Of a stretch of 64,000 nucleotides of DNA, positions 29,907-40,598 are shown in pieces. Each line of letters begins with the position of its first letter. Position 1 is the stretch's first letter. The stretch comes from Solwaraspora sp. WMMD792 (GTDB lineage: Bacteria > Actinomycetota > Actinomycetes > Mycobacteriales > Micromonosporaceae). The stretch spans positions 4,712,001 through 4,776,000 of the forward strand of contig NZ_JARUBH010000009.1 in the NCBI RefSeq assembly GCF_029626105.1. Reading direction: 5' to 3'. The notes below the pieces were generated by a model. It was not told the origin of the DNA and did not search any database. It saw nothing but the letters and a program-made list of their open reading frames with translations. The position numbers were made by a program, and so were the translations under genes.

Positions 29907-30533
29907 TCAGACCGGCTGCTCGGCGGCACCCTCGGCGACGGTCTCCTCGGCTGCCTCCTCGCCGGTCTCCTCGCCGAGCTGGGCGGCGCTCGGCGCGGCG
30001 GAGACCACCACGAGCACGGTCGCCGGGTCGACGGTCAGCTCGACCCCGCCCGGCAGCTGGACGTCGCCGGCGGTGACGTGCGAGCCGGGCTCCAGACCCT
30101 CGATCGACACCTCCAGCGACTCCGGCACCCGGGTCGCCTCGGCGCTGACCGACAGCGTGTCGTGCTCGTGCATCACCAGGGTGCCCTTGGCCGGCTCGCC
30201 GACCAGCTGCACCGGGATGTCCACGGTGACCTTCTCGCCCCGGCGGACCAGCAGCAGGTCGACGTGCTCGAAGGTGTCCTTGACCGGGTCACGCTGAATC
30301 GCCTTGGTCAGCGCCAGCGCCTGGGTGCCGTCGGTGATCTCGATGGCGAACAACTGGTTGGCGCCGCCGTGCCGGATCGCGGCGGCGAACTCACGGGCGG
30401 GCAACGCGATGTGCTTGGGCTTCTCGCCGTGGCCGTACAGCACGGCGGGCACCTTGCCGGCCCGGCGGGTACGGCGGGCACCACCCTTACCGAACTCGGT
30501 GCGGGGCTCGGCGCTGATCTTTACCTCGGACAC
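29907..30533 (-). CDS. rplY: 50S ribosomal protein L25/general stress protein Ctc
   Basis: 208-residue 5S-rRNA-binding protein of the long, two-domain (TL5/Ctc) type. N-terminal L25 domain (EFGKGGARRTRRAGKVPAVL, YGHGEKPKHIALPAREF), C-terminal beta domain (VDIPVQLVGEPAKG), and an acidic Glu-rich tail. GTG 30533 has CCAGGAG seven bases upstream. Second after prs in the same direction, but with a terminator between. Confidence 0.92.
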   Translation of the reverse strand: MSEVKISAEPRTEFGKGGARRTRRAGKVPAVLYGHGEKPKHIALPAREFAAAIRHGGANQLFAIEITDGTQALALTKAIQRDPVKDTFEHVDLLLVRRGEKVTVDIPVQLVGEPAKGTLVMHEHDTLSVSAEATRVPESLEVSIEGLEPGSHVTAGDVQLPGGVELTVDPATVLVVVSAAPSAAQLGEETGEEAAEETVAEGAAEQPV

Positions 30534-30798
30534 GGGAGTACTCCTGGAGTTTCGGCAGTGCGTGCGGGGGAACCTGATCCGGCTCCGGGGAGACGGACGC
30601 GATGTCGGCGGTGCCGGGCGAAGGGGCACGCTGGGCGCTCGTCCAACTGGGCAGTGCCCGGAGCACCGCGTCGATCACGGTGCTTCCGGGCGGCAGCGCT
30701 TCGTCAGCAGCGGCCCGCAGGGCACCCTCGCCGTGGCAACCGCACCAGTCTACCCGAGGCTGGTGAACTGGTTCAGGCAGTACCCCTGAGATCGGCTC

Positions 30799-30849
30799 GG
30801 CCCGCGCAGGCGCGGGCCGTAGCTCAGCTCAGCCCGCGCAGGCGCGGGC
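30799..30849 (-). terminator. Two near-identical tandem hairpins after prs
   Basis: GGCCCGCG-CAGG-CGCGGGCC (30799-30818) and GCCCGCG-CAGG-CGCGGGC (30832-30849) lie just after the prs stop at 30855. They share flanking CTCAG sequence, so the unit looks duplicated. The rest of the rplY leader (30534-30798) shows no gene and should contain its promoter. Confidence 0.65.
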
Positions 30850-30854
30850 CGAAA

Positions 30855-31835
30855 TCAGCTCAGCCCGCCGAACAGCGTCGTCACCGAGCCGTCGTCGAAG
30901 ACTTCGCGGATCGCCCGGGCCAGCAGCGGCGCGATGGACAGCACAGTGAGCTTGTCCAACTGCTTCTCCGCCGTCAGCGGCAGGGTGTTGGTCACCACAA
31001 CCTCGCTGATCCGGCTGTTCTTCAGCCGTTCGGTGGCCGGGTCGGACAGCAGCGCGTGGGTGGCCGCGACCGCGATGTCCGACGCGCCGGCGTCGTAGAG
31101 AATCTCCGCCGCCTTGGTGATCGTCCCGCCGGTGTCGATCATGTCATCGACGATCAGGCAGACCCGGCCCTCGACGTCGCCGACCACCCGGTTCGCCACC
31201 ACCTGGTTCGGCTTGAGCGGGTCCCGGGTCTTGTGGATGAAGGCCAGCGGGCAGCCGCCGAGCCGGTCGGTCCAGCGCTCGGCCACCCGGACCCGGCCGG
31301 AGTCCGGCGCGACCACGGTCATCGGCCGCCCGGCGAACCGGCTCTCGACGTAGCCGGCCAGGATGTCCATCGCGAAGAGGTGGTCGACCGGGCCGTCGAA
31401 GAAGCCTTGGATCTGCGCGGTGTGCAGATCGACGGTGAGGATCCGGTCCGCGCCGGCGGTGCGCAGCAGGTCGGCGATCAGCCGGGCGGAGATGGGCTCC
31501 CGGCCGCGGTGCTTCTTGTCCTGACGTGAGTACGGGTAGAACGGCAGCACCACCGTGATCCGTTTGGCCGAGCCACGCTTCAGTGCGTCGATCATGATCA
31601 GGGTCTCCATCACCCAGCGGTTGACGCCGTGGGTGACCGACTGGACGACGAACGCGTCCGAGCCGCGGACCGACTCCTTGAACCGGACGAAGATCTCACC
31701 GTTGGAGAACTCGTACGAGTCGGCCGGGGTGGGTGCGATGCCGAGCACTTCACCGATCTCCTCGGCGAGCTCGGGGAAACCCCGGCCGGTGAAAAGCATC
31801 AGGCTCTTGCGGTTCTCGGCGACGATGCTGCCCAT
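30855..31835 (-). CDS. prs: Ribose-phosphate pyrophosphokinase
   Basis: 326-residue PRPP synthetase (ribose 5-phosphate + ATP). Motifs: FSNGEIFVRFKESVRG, PYSRQDKKHRGREP, DLHTAQIQGFFDG, and the PRPP-binding loop VDDMIDTGGT. ATG 31835 (MGSIVAENRKSLMLFTGRG) matches the family N-terminus; the frame extends upstream into non-conserved sequence. It lies 64 bp after glmU. Confidence 0.96.
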   Translation of the reverse strand: MGSIVAENRKSLMLFTGRGFPELAEEIGEVLGIAPTPADSYEFSNGEIFVRFKESVRGSDAFVVQSVTHGVNRWVMETLIMIDALKRGSAKRITVVLPFYPYSRQDKKHRGREPISARLIADLLRTAGADRILTVDLHTAQIQGFFDGPVDHLFAMDILAGYVESRFAGRPMTVVAPDSGRVRVAERWTDRLGGCPLAFIHKTRDPLKPNQVVANRVVGDVEGRVCLIVDDMIDTGGTITKAAEILYDAGASDIAVAATHALLSDPATERLKNSRISEVVVTNTLPLTAEKQLDKLTVLSIAPLLARAIREVFDDGSVTTLFGGLS

Positions 31836-31899
31836 CGAGACGTCTGCTCCCGTCAGGGTGGTTGCGGACGCCGACCTGGCTGGGCCGTACGCCGCTGGA

Positions 31900-33447
31900 C
31901 TAGTCAGTCGCAGTATCTCCCGGAACCGGGTCGCCGGCACCGTGATGGTGGGCCGCTTCACCGTTACCAGCCCCGACCTGCCCGTTCCCGGCCCCGGCCG
32001 GCCCGTTCCCGGCACTGGCCGTACCGGCCCCGGCGCGCTCTGCCGCCGCCGCGGCGGCGGTGCCCGGCCGGCGGGACCGCACCCAGCCGTCGACCGTGCG
32101 CTGCTGGGCCCGGGTGACGGCGAGCGCGCCGGGCGGCACGTCCCGGTTCACCACGCTGCCCGCCCCGACGTAGGCACCGGCGCCGATCTCGACCGGGGCG
32201 ATCAGGCTGCTGTCACAGCCGACGAAGGCGGACTCCCCCACCGTGGTGTGGCTCTTGTGCACCCCGTCGTAGTTGACGAAGATCGTCGCCGCACCGATGT
32301 TGGCCCGGGCGCCGATCGTGGCGTCCCCGACGTAGCTCAGATGCGGCACCTTGGCGCCCGCGCCGATCTGCGACTTCTTCACCTCGACGAAGGTGCCGAC
32401 CTTGGCCCGCTCGTCGAGCTCGGCGTCCGGGCGCAGATAGGCGTACGGGCCGACGCTCGCGCCGGCGCCGATCCGGGCCTGCACGGCGTGCGAGCGCAGC
32501 ACGGTCGCGCCCGCGCCGACGGCGGTGTCGATCAGCGTGACGTCCGGCCCGACGGTGGCCTCGGCACCGACCGTGCTGGTGCCGTACAGCTGGGTGTTCT
32601 GGTCGACGACGGCGTCGCGTTCCAGGCGCACCGTCACGTCGATCCAGGTGGTGGCCGGGTCGAGGATGCTCACCCCGGCGCGCATCCAGCCCTCGTTGAC
32701 CCGGTCGGCGAGCAGCCGGCGCAGCCGGGCCAGCTCCACCCGGTCGTTGCAGCCCAGGGTCTCGGTCACGTCGGCGGCGACGTGCACGCCGACCGGCGCT
32801 CCGGCGGCGGCGAGCAGACCGACGGCGTCGGTCAGGTACTCCTCGCCCTGGTCGTTGTCGGTGGTCAGCTTGCCGAGCGCGTCGCGCAGCCCGGCCGCGT
32901 CGAAGGCGTAGATCCCGGCGTTGATCTCGCGGATCCGGCGCTGCTCCGGGCTGGCGTCGCGCTCCTCGACGATGCGCTCCAGGCCGCCGGCCGGGTCGCG
33001 GACGATCCGGCCCAGACCGGTCGGGTCGGCGACCTCGGCGGTCAGTACGGTGGCGGCCGCCCCGGCCGACTCGTGTGCCTCGATCAGCTCGGTCACCGTC
33101 TCCGGGCGCAGCAGCGGCACGTCGCCGTTGAGCACCACGACCGTGCCGGTGGCGTCGGGCGCGGCCGCCATCGCCAGCCGGACCGCGTGCCCGGTGCCGT
33201 GCTGCTCGGCCTGCAGCACCGGTACGGCCGCCGGGGCGATCTCCGACAGGTGGGCGGTGACCTGCTCGGCGCGGTGTCCGACGACGACCAGGGTGCGCTC
33301 GGCGGCGGCGGCCGTGGCGGCGGCGAGGACGTGCCCGACCAGGGTCCGGCCGAGCAGCGGGTGCAGCACCTTGGGTAGCGCCGATTTCATCCGCTTGCCT
33401 TCGCCGGCAGCGAGGACGACCACGGTACGGGACCGGGGCTGGATCAC
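31900..33447 (-). CDS. glmU: Bifunctional UDP-N-acetylglucosamine pyrophosphorylase/glucosamine-1-phosphate acetyltransferase
   Basis: 515-residue enzyme making UDP-GlcNAc for peptidoglycan. Uridyltransferase domain: VVVLAAGEGKRMKS, LQAEQHGTGHAV, VVLNGDVPLL. Left-handed beta-helix acetyltransferase domain: hexapeptide repeats from about 255, with YAYLRPDAEL, FVEVKKSQIG and NYDGVHKSHT. The last 60 residues are a Gly/Ala/Asn-rich repetitive tail, as is frequent in actinobacteria. GTG 33447 has GGGAG eight bases upstream. Confidence 0.95.
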   Translation of the reverse strand: MIQPRSRTVVVLAAGEGKRMKSALPKVLHPLLGRTLVGHVLAAATAAAAERTLVVVGHRAEQVTAHLSEIAPAAVPVLQAEQHGTGHAVRLAMAAAPDATGTVVVLNGDVPLLRPETVTELIEAHESAGAAATVLTAEVADPTGLGRIVRDPAGGLERIVEERDASPEQRRIREINAGIYAFDAAGLRDALGKLTTDNDQGEEYLTDAVGLLAAAGAPVGVHVAADVTETLGCNDRVELARLRRLLADRVNEGWMRAGVSILDPATTWIDVTVRLERDAVVDQNTQLYGTSTVGAEATVGPDVTLIDTAVGAGATVLRSHAVQARIGAGASVGPYAYLRPDAELDERAKVGTFVEVKKSQIGAGAKVPHLSYVGDATIGARANIGAATIFVNYDGVHKSHTTVGESAFVGCDSSLIAPVEIGAGAYVGAGSVVNRDVPPGALAVTRAQQRTVDGWVRSRRPGTAAAAAAERAGAGTASAGNGPAGAGNGQVGAGNGEAAHHHGAGDPVPGDTATD

Positions 33448-33536
33448 GAGAAATGCTCCCGTCAGGGCGGCGGCACACCTGCTTGACCTGGCACGACACC
33501 CAGCGTCACCGCCAGCGGTCTGGGTGTCGCGGGAAG

Positions 33537-33608
33537 CTCGGCCGCTAGGACTCGAACCTAGAATATCGGGACCAAAACCCGAGGTGTTGCCAATTACACC
33601 ACGGCCGA
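33537..33608 (-). tRNA. tRNA-Gln (anticodon TTG)
   Basis: Reading the minus strand from 33608, the 5' acceptor TCGGCCG pairs with CGGCCGA (33538-33544), discriminator G at 33537. The anticodon arm is TCGGG-TTTTGGT-CCCGA with anticodon TTG, and the T-arm holds GGTTCGAGTCC. Length 72 nt; CCA is not encoded. It lies upstream of glmU, a common actinobacterial location. Confidence 0.95.
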
Positions 33609-33724
33609 TCGTGCTACGGACACAGCCTAGCGTGCCGGGCGGATTCCGGCGTACTCCCGTCGCCCGGCACGGGCGGGCCGGGCGGCCGGGCGGGCGCGCA
33701 CACCGACCCGGCTCCGGAACTCGA

Positions 33725-33748
33725 CCGTAGAAAACTACGGCTCCGTAG
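33725..33748. promoter_or_regulatory. Overlapping palindromes before the desaturase gene
   Basis: CCGTAG-AAAA-CTACGG (33725-33740) and CTACGG-CT-CCGTAG (33735-33748) share the central arm, followed by related TTACGGTGACGTAG and GCGTAAG. This lies 107 bp upstream of the desaturase start and looks like a multi-site operator; the FasR-like TetR regulator encoded two genes later is the obvious candidate. Confidence 0.55.
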
Positions 33749-33854
33749 GTTACGGTGACGTAGGCGTAAGTTCCCGTTCTTTCACCGCTGGCCGCCGCAC
33801 CGGCTGGAACGCCCCGGCGCACCGCGGTCGAACCCGTCACCGCTGCGAGGTGCC

Positions 33855-34820
33855 ATGTCAACCGCCCTACTCGAGCCGCCACAGACCAACCCCGGCCCCG
33901 CCCCCAAGCCACTGACCGTCGGCAAACAGTCGATCGGTGTGCTGATCGCCCTCGGCGCCTTCGTGACCGTCCCGTTCCTGGCGCTGATCGCCGCCGTACC
34001 GGTCGCCTGGGGCGGCTGGCTGGGCTGGACCGACGTCGTCATCGGGCTGGTCTTCTACGTGGTAGCCGGGCTGGGCATCACCGTCGGGTTCCACCGGTAC
34101 TTCACCCACGGCTCGTTCAAGGCGAAGCGGTGGCTGCGGATCGCGCTGGCGCTCGCCGGGTCGCTGGCGATCGAGGGCAACATCATCCAATGGGTCGCCG
34201 ACCACCGCCGGCACCACGCCTACAGCGACATCGAGGGCGACCCGCACTCGCCGTGGCGCTTCGGCACCAGCGTCTGGGGCCTGACCAAGGGTCTGCTCTA
34301 CGCCCACGTCGGCTGGCTGTTCCACCGTGACCTGACCAACCAGGAGCGCTTCACCCCCGACCTGCTCGCCGACAAGGACATCCGCCGCATCGACCAGTTC
34401 TTCCCGGCGCTGGTCGTGTTCACCATGCTCGCCCCGGCGGCGATCGGCGGCCTGGCGACCTGGTCCTGGCAGGGCGCGCTGACCGCGTTCTTCTGGGCCG
34501 GCCTGGTCCGGGTGGCGCTGCTGCACCACATCACCTGGTCGATCAACTCCGTCTGCCACGTCTACGGGGAACGCCCCTTCGAGGTGCGGCAGGGCGACAA
34601 GGCGTCGAACTTCTGGCCGCTGGCCATCCTGTCCTTCGGCGAGAGCTGGCACAACCTGCACCACGCCGACCCGACCTGCGCCCGGCACGGCGTACTGCGC
34701 GGGCAGATCGACATCTCCGCACGGGTGATCTGGCTGCTGGAGAAGACCGGCGCGGTCTCCAACGTCCGCTGGCCGAAGCCCGATCGGATCGCGGCCAAGC
34801 TGGTCAAGCCGGCTGGCTGA
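33855..34820 (+). CDS. Acyl-CoA (delta-9 type) fatty acid desaturase
   Basis: 321-residue integral membrane di-iron desaturase inserting a cis double bond into acyl chains. Three His boxes: HRYFTH (about 82), HRRHH (about 119) and HNLHH (about 265). Four predicted membrane helices in two hairpins. ATG 33855. Likely controlled through the palindromes upstream and cotranscribed or coregulated with the following TetR gene. Confidence 0.93.
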   Translation: MSTALLEPPQTNPGPAPKPLTVGKQSIGVLIALGAFVTVPFLALIAAVPVAWGGWLGWTDVVIGLVFYVVAGLGITVGFHRYFTHGSFKAKRWLRIALALAGSLAIEGNIIQWVADHRRHHAYSDIEGDPHSPWRFGTSVWGLTKGLLYAHVGWLFHRDLTNQERFTPDLLADKDIRRIDQFFPALVVFTMLAPAAIGGLATWSWQGALTAFFWAGLVRVALLHHITWSINSVCHVYGERPFEVRQGDKASNFWPLAILSFGESWHNLHHADPTCARHGVLRGQIDISARVIWLLEKTGAVSNVRWPKPDRIAAKLVKPAG

Positions 34821-34901
34821 GCCGGACCGCGGCCGGTACGGCTACCCACCGGGTCGGTGCGGGCACCGACCCGGTGGCCCGGCACTGGCAGGATGAGCCA
34901 A

Positions 34902-35609
34902 GTGACGGACAACCCAACCACCAACGGTGACGCTTCACCGGGCGGCACACCGGCACCGCCACCACCACCGGCGGTGCCGGCCAAACCGAACTCCCGGGTC
35001 CGCATGTCGGCCGCGCAACGGCGGGAGCAGCTGATCACCATCGGGCGGCAGCTCTTCGCCGAACGGGGGTTCGACGCCACCTCCATCGAGGAGGTCGCCT
35101 CTCGGGCGAAGGTCTCGAAGCCGGTGGTGTACGAGCACTTCGGCGGCAAGGAAGGGCTGTACGCGGTCGTGGTGGACCGGGAGGTCCGCGCCCTGCTCGA
35201 CCGGATCACCACCGCGCTGACCGCCGGGCACCCGCGGGAGCTGCTGGAGCAGGCCGCGCTGGCGCTGCTGGACTACATCGAGGCGGAGACCAACGGCTTC
35301 CGGGTGCTGGTCCGTGAGTCGCCGCTGCTGTCGGCCGCCGGCAACTTCTCCAGCGTGATGAACGACGTGGCGCACCAGGTGGAACACATCCTCGGCGCCG
35401 AGTTCAAGAGCCGGGGGTACGACCCGAAGCTCGCCGAGCTGTACTCCCAGGCGCTGGTCGGGATGGTGGCGCTGACCGGGCGCTGGTGGCTGGAGGTACG
35501 CAAGCCGCGCAAGGAGACGGTCGCCGCGCACCTGGTCAACCTGGCCTGGAACGGACTGTCCCACCTGGAAGCGAAACCCACCCTGCTGACCCGGCGCCGC
35601 AACCACTGA
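34902..35609 (+). CDS. TetR-family regulator, FasR-like
   Basis: 235-residue regulator. A disordered Pro/Ala-rich N-terminus precedes the helix-turn-helix (LFAERGFDATSIEEVASRAK, then VSKPVVYEHFGGKEGLYAVV). The C-terminal ligand domain (ELYSQALVGMVALTGRWWLE, then AAHLVNLAWNGLSHLEA) closely resembles what I recall of mycobacterial FasR, which responds to acyl-CoA and controls fatty acid synthase genes. GTG 34902 is preferred because AGGATG sits six bases upstream; ATG 34893 overlaps that site. Adjacent to the desaturase, supporting a lipid role. Confidence 0.8.
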   Translation: MTDNPTTNGDASPGGTPAPPPPPAVPAKPNSRVRMSAAQRREQLITIGRQLFAERGFDATSIEEVASRAKVSKPVVYEHFGGKEGLYAVVVDREVRALLDRITTALTAGHPRELLEQAALALLDYIEAETNGFRVLVRESPLLSAAGNFSSVMNDVAHQVEHILGAEFKSRGYDPKLAELYSQALVGMVALTGRWWLEVRKPRKETVAAHLVNLAWNGLSHLEAKPTLLTRRRNH

Positions 35610-35642
35610 CCGCCGGGCCGGGCCGGGTCGGGTGGCGTACGC

Positions 35643-36125
35643 TCACCGCCGGGCCCGCTCGGCCGGTCGGTGCGCGCCGCGCCGGTAGCGTTCCTCGTCG
35701 CCGGCCGCCTCGGCCGGCCCCACCTTGTCGTACAGGCCGGTGGCCAGGAAGACCAGCCCGAAGATCAGCGACACGATCACGGTCGACATCGAGAAGTTCA
35801 GGAAGTTGGCGTCGGTCTGCAGCAGGGCCATCATCAGCAGGCCGGTGACCATGAAGACCACCGCGATGGTGAGGTTGGCGAGGTGCCCGGCCCGGCCGCC
35901 GATGATCGCCCCGATCAGGATCAGCCCGCCGTAGACGATCGAGGAGATCGAGAACGCGAGGTTGGTGCGCAGCCCGAGCGCCCAGACGTCGTCCCGGGCG
36001 AACAGCGGATCACCCCAGGTGGCGACCGTTCCGGCGATGCCGAAGATCAGCACGTACAGGCCGGTCAGCCCGGCGATCGTCCGGTAGACCGGCCGCAGCG
36101 GGTGATTGACCGGGATGTGCGCCAT
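35643..36125 (-). CDS. DUF4383-type membrane protein, paralogue 1
   Basis: 160-residue membrane protein with four predicted helices, beginning MAHIPVNHPLRPVYRTIAGL and containing QTDANFLNFSMSTVIVSL, features of DUF4383. Function unknown. ATG 36125 has AGGAG eight bases upstream; longer frames are shadows. Charged C-terminal tail. Its neighbour at 36251 is a paralogue. Confidence 0.78.
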   Translation of the reverse strand: MAHIPVNHPLRPVYRTIAGLTGLYVLIFGIAGTVATWGDPLFARDDVWALGLRTNLAFSISSIVYGGLILIGAIIGGRAGHLANLTIAVVFMVTGLLMMALLQTDANFLNFSMSTVIVSLIFGLVFLATGLYDKVGPAEAAGDEERYRRGAHRPAERARR

Positions 36126-36250
36126 GGCTGCCGCTCCTGTCGCCGACCAGGGGCCCGCGTCGCGGCGACGCGGGCGTCTTTCCCCGGATTCTCCCGCCGG
36201 GAGTGGGCGGCGCGCAGCAGAACCGACCGGTAGGCGGCTGCGGGACCAGG

Positions 36251-36703
36251 TCAGAGCACCAGCCGGCCGTCCCGCCACGCCTGGGCCTCCTGCTCGGTGC
36301 CGGTCCGGCCGTACATGGCGGCCATCAGCAGCACCAGGCCGACGACCATCACGACCAGGCAGGTGCTCACCGTGAAGTTGAGGAAGTTGGCGTCGGTGCG
36401 CAGCACCGCCAACTCGGCCAGGCTCAACGCCATCAGGCCGTACGCCAGCACCTTGTTGATCGCCGTGTCGATGTTGCGGCCGAGCCCCACGCCGGCCAGT
36501 ACGGCCACGCCCAGCACCAGACACAGCCCGGAGAAGCCGAGGTTGGCGCCCTGACCGAGCACCCGGCTGTCGTTCTGCGCGAAGAGGGCGTCGCCGCTGG
36601 TGACGATGATCCCGACGACACCGAAGATCACCAGGTAGAGGCCGGTCAGCGCGGCGACCGCCCGGTAGATCGGCCGGGCGGGGTGGTTGACGGGGGTGTG
36701 CAT
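36251..36703 (-). CDS. DUF4383-type membrane protein, paralogue 2
   Basis: 150-residue paralogue of the next gene, beginning MHTPVNHPARPIYRAVAALT and sharing RTDANFLNFTVSTCLVVM. Four predicted helices. ATG 36703 has GGAG eight bases upstream. The pair probably arose by tandem duplication and then diverged (roughly half of positions identical in the conserved blocks). Function unknown. Confidence 0.78.
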   Translation of the reverse strand: MHTPVNHPARPIYRAVAALTGLYLVIFGVVGIIVTSGDALFAQNDSRVLGQGANLGFSGLCLVLGVAVLAGVGLGRNIDTAINKVLAYGLMALSLAELAVLRTDANFLNFTVSTCLVVMVVGLVLLMAAMYGRTGTEQEAQAWRDGRLVL

Positions 36704-36827
36704 GGGGTCTGCTCCAACGCCGACGGGGGGTGGTCGCCGACGATTGTCGCTCATCGCCCGCGACCAGCGGGGGGTGGCCCCGGCCGGCGCGACCCGGCTC
36801 ACCAACCGGCCTGGCTCACCTGACCCC

Positions 36828-38689
<1,862 letters not shown>

Positions 38690-38690
<1 letters not shown>

Positions 38691-39646
38691 CAGACCAGCC
38701 TGGCACCGGCGACGGCGCCGTGCGCCAGGTGCACGTCACGGCAGACCCCGGCGTCGTCGAGCGCGGCCGCGACGGTGCCCGCGACAGCCGCGTCCGCCGC
38801 CAGGAAGACGCAGGTCGGGCCGGACCCGGAGACCATACCGGCCAACGCCCCGGCGGCCACCCCGGTGTCCAGCACCTGCTTGATCGCCGGACGCATGGAC
38901 AGCGCGGCCGGCTCGAGGTCGTTGCCGAGCGCGCCGGCCAGCACCTGCGGATCCCGCTGGCGCAGCGCGGCCAGCAGCTCGTCGGCGGCGCCGACCGGCG
39001 GCGGCGCCGCACCAGCCGCCCGCAGCCGGTCCAGCTCGGCGTACACCTGGGGAGTGGACAGGCCGCCGTCGGCCACCGCGACGACCCAGTGCCAGGTGGT
39101 GGGTCGGGCCAGTACCGGGCTGATCGCCTCGCCCCGGCCGGTGCCCAGCGCGGTGCCGCCGTGCAGCAGGAACGGCACGTCCGAGCCGAGGCCGGCGGCC
39201 AGCCCGGCCAGGTCGTCACGGGACAGTCCGGTCCCCCACAGTTCGTCGCAGGCGACCAGCGCGGCGGCGGCGTCCGCGCTGCCGCCGGCCAGGCCGGCGG
39301 CGAGTGGGATCTGCTTGCGCAGGTGCAGTCGGGCGTGCGCGGGGACCCGGGCGTGCGCGGCCAGCGCCCGTGCGGCGCGCAGCACCAGGTTGGAGTCGTC
39401 CAGTGCCAGCTCGCCGGTGCCCTCACCGTCCATGGTCAGGATCAGGGTGTCGGCCCGCCGGGCGGTCAGCTCGTCGTAGAGCGCGATCGCGTGGTAGACG
39501 GTGCTCACCTCGTGGTAGCCGTCGGGCCGTAGCGGGCCGACGGCCAACCGCAGGTTGATCTTGGCTGGCACCCGTACCTTGACCGAGCTGCGCGCGCCGC
39601 GACGGAAAACCTCGTCCTCGTCGCCCGGCCGCCACGCCTCGGTCAC
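38690..39646 (-). CDS. ispE: 4-diphosphocytidyl-2-C-methyl-D-erythritol kinase
   Basis: 318-residue GHMP kinase of the MEP isoprenoid pathway. VRVPAKINLRLAVG at the start of the domain, ATP loop PLAAGLAGGSADAAAAL, GSDVPFLLHGGTALG and SGSGPTCVFLAAD. GTG 39646 gives 23 residues before the domain; the ribosome site is weak, so a later GTG is possible. Lies between rsmA and the ABC-F gene, the usual actinobacterial order. Confidence 0.92.
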
Positions 39647-39709
39647 CGGGAAATACCCCGGCTGAGGTGGGCCGCGCGGGTACCTCTCGTCACGATCACG
39701 GCCGCCAGC

Positions 39710-40594
39710 CTACTCGGCCACCGTTTCGGCCAGCGGCGCCGCCGCAGCGATCGCCGCGAACTGGGCCACGGTCAACGCCTCGCCCCGCGCCCCCGGGTCG
39801 ACCCCGGCCTTGGCCAGCACCGCCGCCGCCCGGTCCGCGCCGCCGGCCCAGCCGGCCAGCGCCGCCCGCAGCGTTTTGCGGCGCTGCGCGAACGCGGCGT
39901 CCACCACGGCGAAGACCTGCCGCCGGAACTCGTCCACCGGCTGACCCGCCCGCACCGCCGGTGGCTCCCGCCGGGTGAACGCGACCAGCCCGGAATCGAC
40001 GTTGGGCACCGGCCAGAACACGCTCGGCGGCACCCGACCGGCGGTGCGGGCGGCGGCATACCAGGCCAGCTTCACCGACGGTACGCCGTACGTGCGCGAG
40101 CCCGGACCGGCGACCAGCCGGTCGGCCACCTCCTTCTGCACCATCACCAGCCCCTGCCGCAGGCTGGGCAGCTCGGCGAGCAGGTGCAGCACCACCGGCA
40201 CCGCCACGTTGTACGGCAGGTTGGCCACCAGCGCGGTCGGCTCCGGCCCACCGAGCCCGGCGGCGGTGATCCGCAGCGCGTCGGCGGTGTGCACGGTCAA
40301 CCGGGCGAGGTCACCGCCGCAGCCGGCGACGGTCGGCGGCAGCGCCCCGGCCAGCACCGGATCGATCTCCACCGCGTGCAGGTGGCGTACCTGGTCGAGC
40401 AGGCCCAGGGTCAACGAGCCCAGCCCGGGGCCGACCTCCAGCACCACCGAATCGGCCGGCAGGTCGGCGGCGGACACGATCCGCCGGACCGTGTTCGGGT
40501 CGTGCACGAAGTTCTGCCCGAGCCGTTTGGTGGGCGCCACCGCCAGCCGGCCGGCCAGCTCCCGGATCTGCGCCGGGCCGAGCAGCTCGGTCAC
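39710..40594 (-). CDS. rsmA: 16S rRNA dimethyladenosine transferase
   Basis: 294-residue SAM-dependent methyltransferase dimethylating two adenines near the 3' end of 16S r[20 protein letters not shown], motif [27 protein letters not shown], catalytic [12 protein letters not shown] 40594. It follows tatD by 4 bp, so one transcript is likely. Confidence 0.95.
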   Translation of the reverse strand: MTELLGPAQIRELAGRLAVAPTKRLGQNFVHDPNTVRRIVSAADLPADSVVLEVGPGLGSLTLGLLDQVRHLHAVEIDPVLAGALPPTVAGCGGDLARLTVHTADALRITAAGLGGPEPTALVANLPYNVAVPVVLHLLAELPSLRQGLVMVQKEVADRLVAGPGSRTYGVPSVKLAWYAAARTAGRVPPSVFWPVPNVDSGLVAFTRREPPAVRAGQPVDEFRRQVFAVVDAAFAQRRKTLRAALAGWAGGADRAAAVLAKAGVDPGARGEALTVAQFAAIAAAAPLAETVAE

Positions 40595-40598
40595 CGAC

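Noticed and set aside
30799-30849. CRISPR-like repeat array
   Set aside because: Only two units, each a self-complementary hairpin placed after a stop codon; no spacers or cas genes.
33537-33608. tRNA-Gln used as an integration site
   Set aside because: The gene is intact, no partial duplicate of its 3' end was noticed, and no integrase is nearby.
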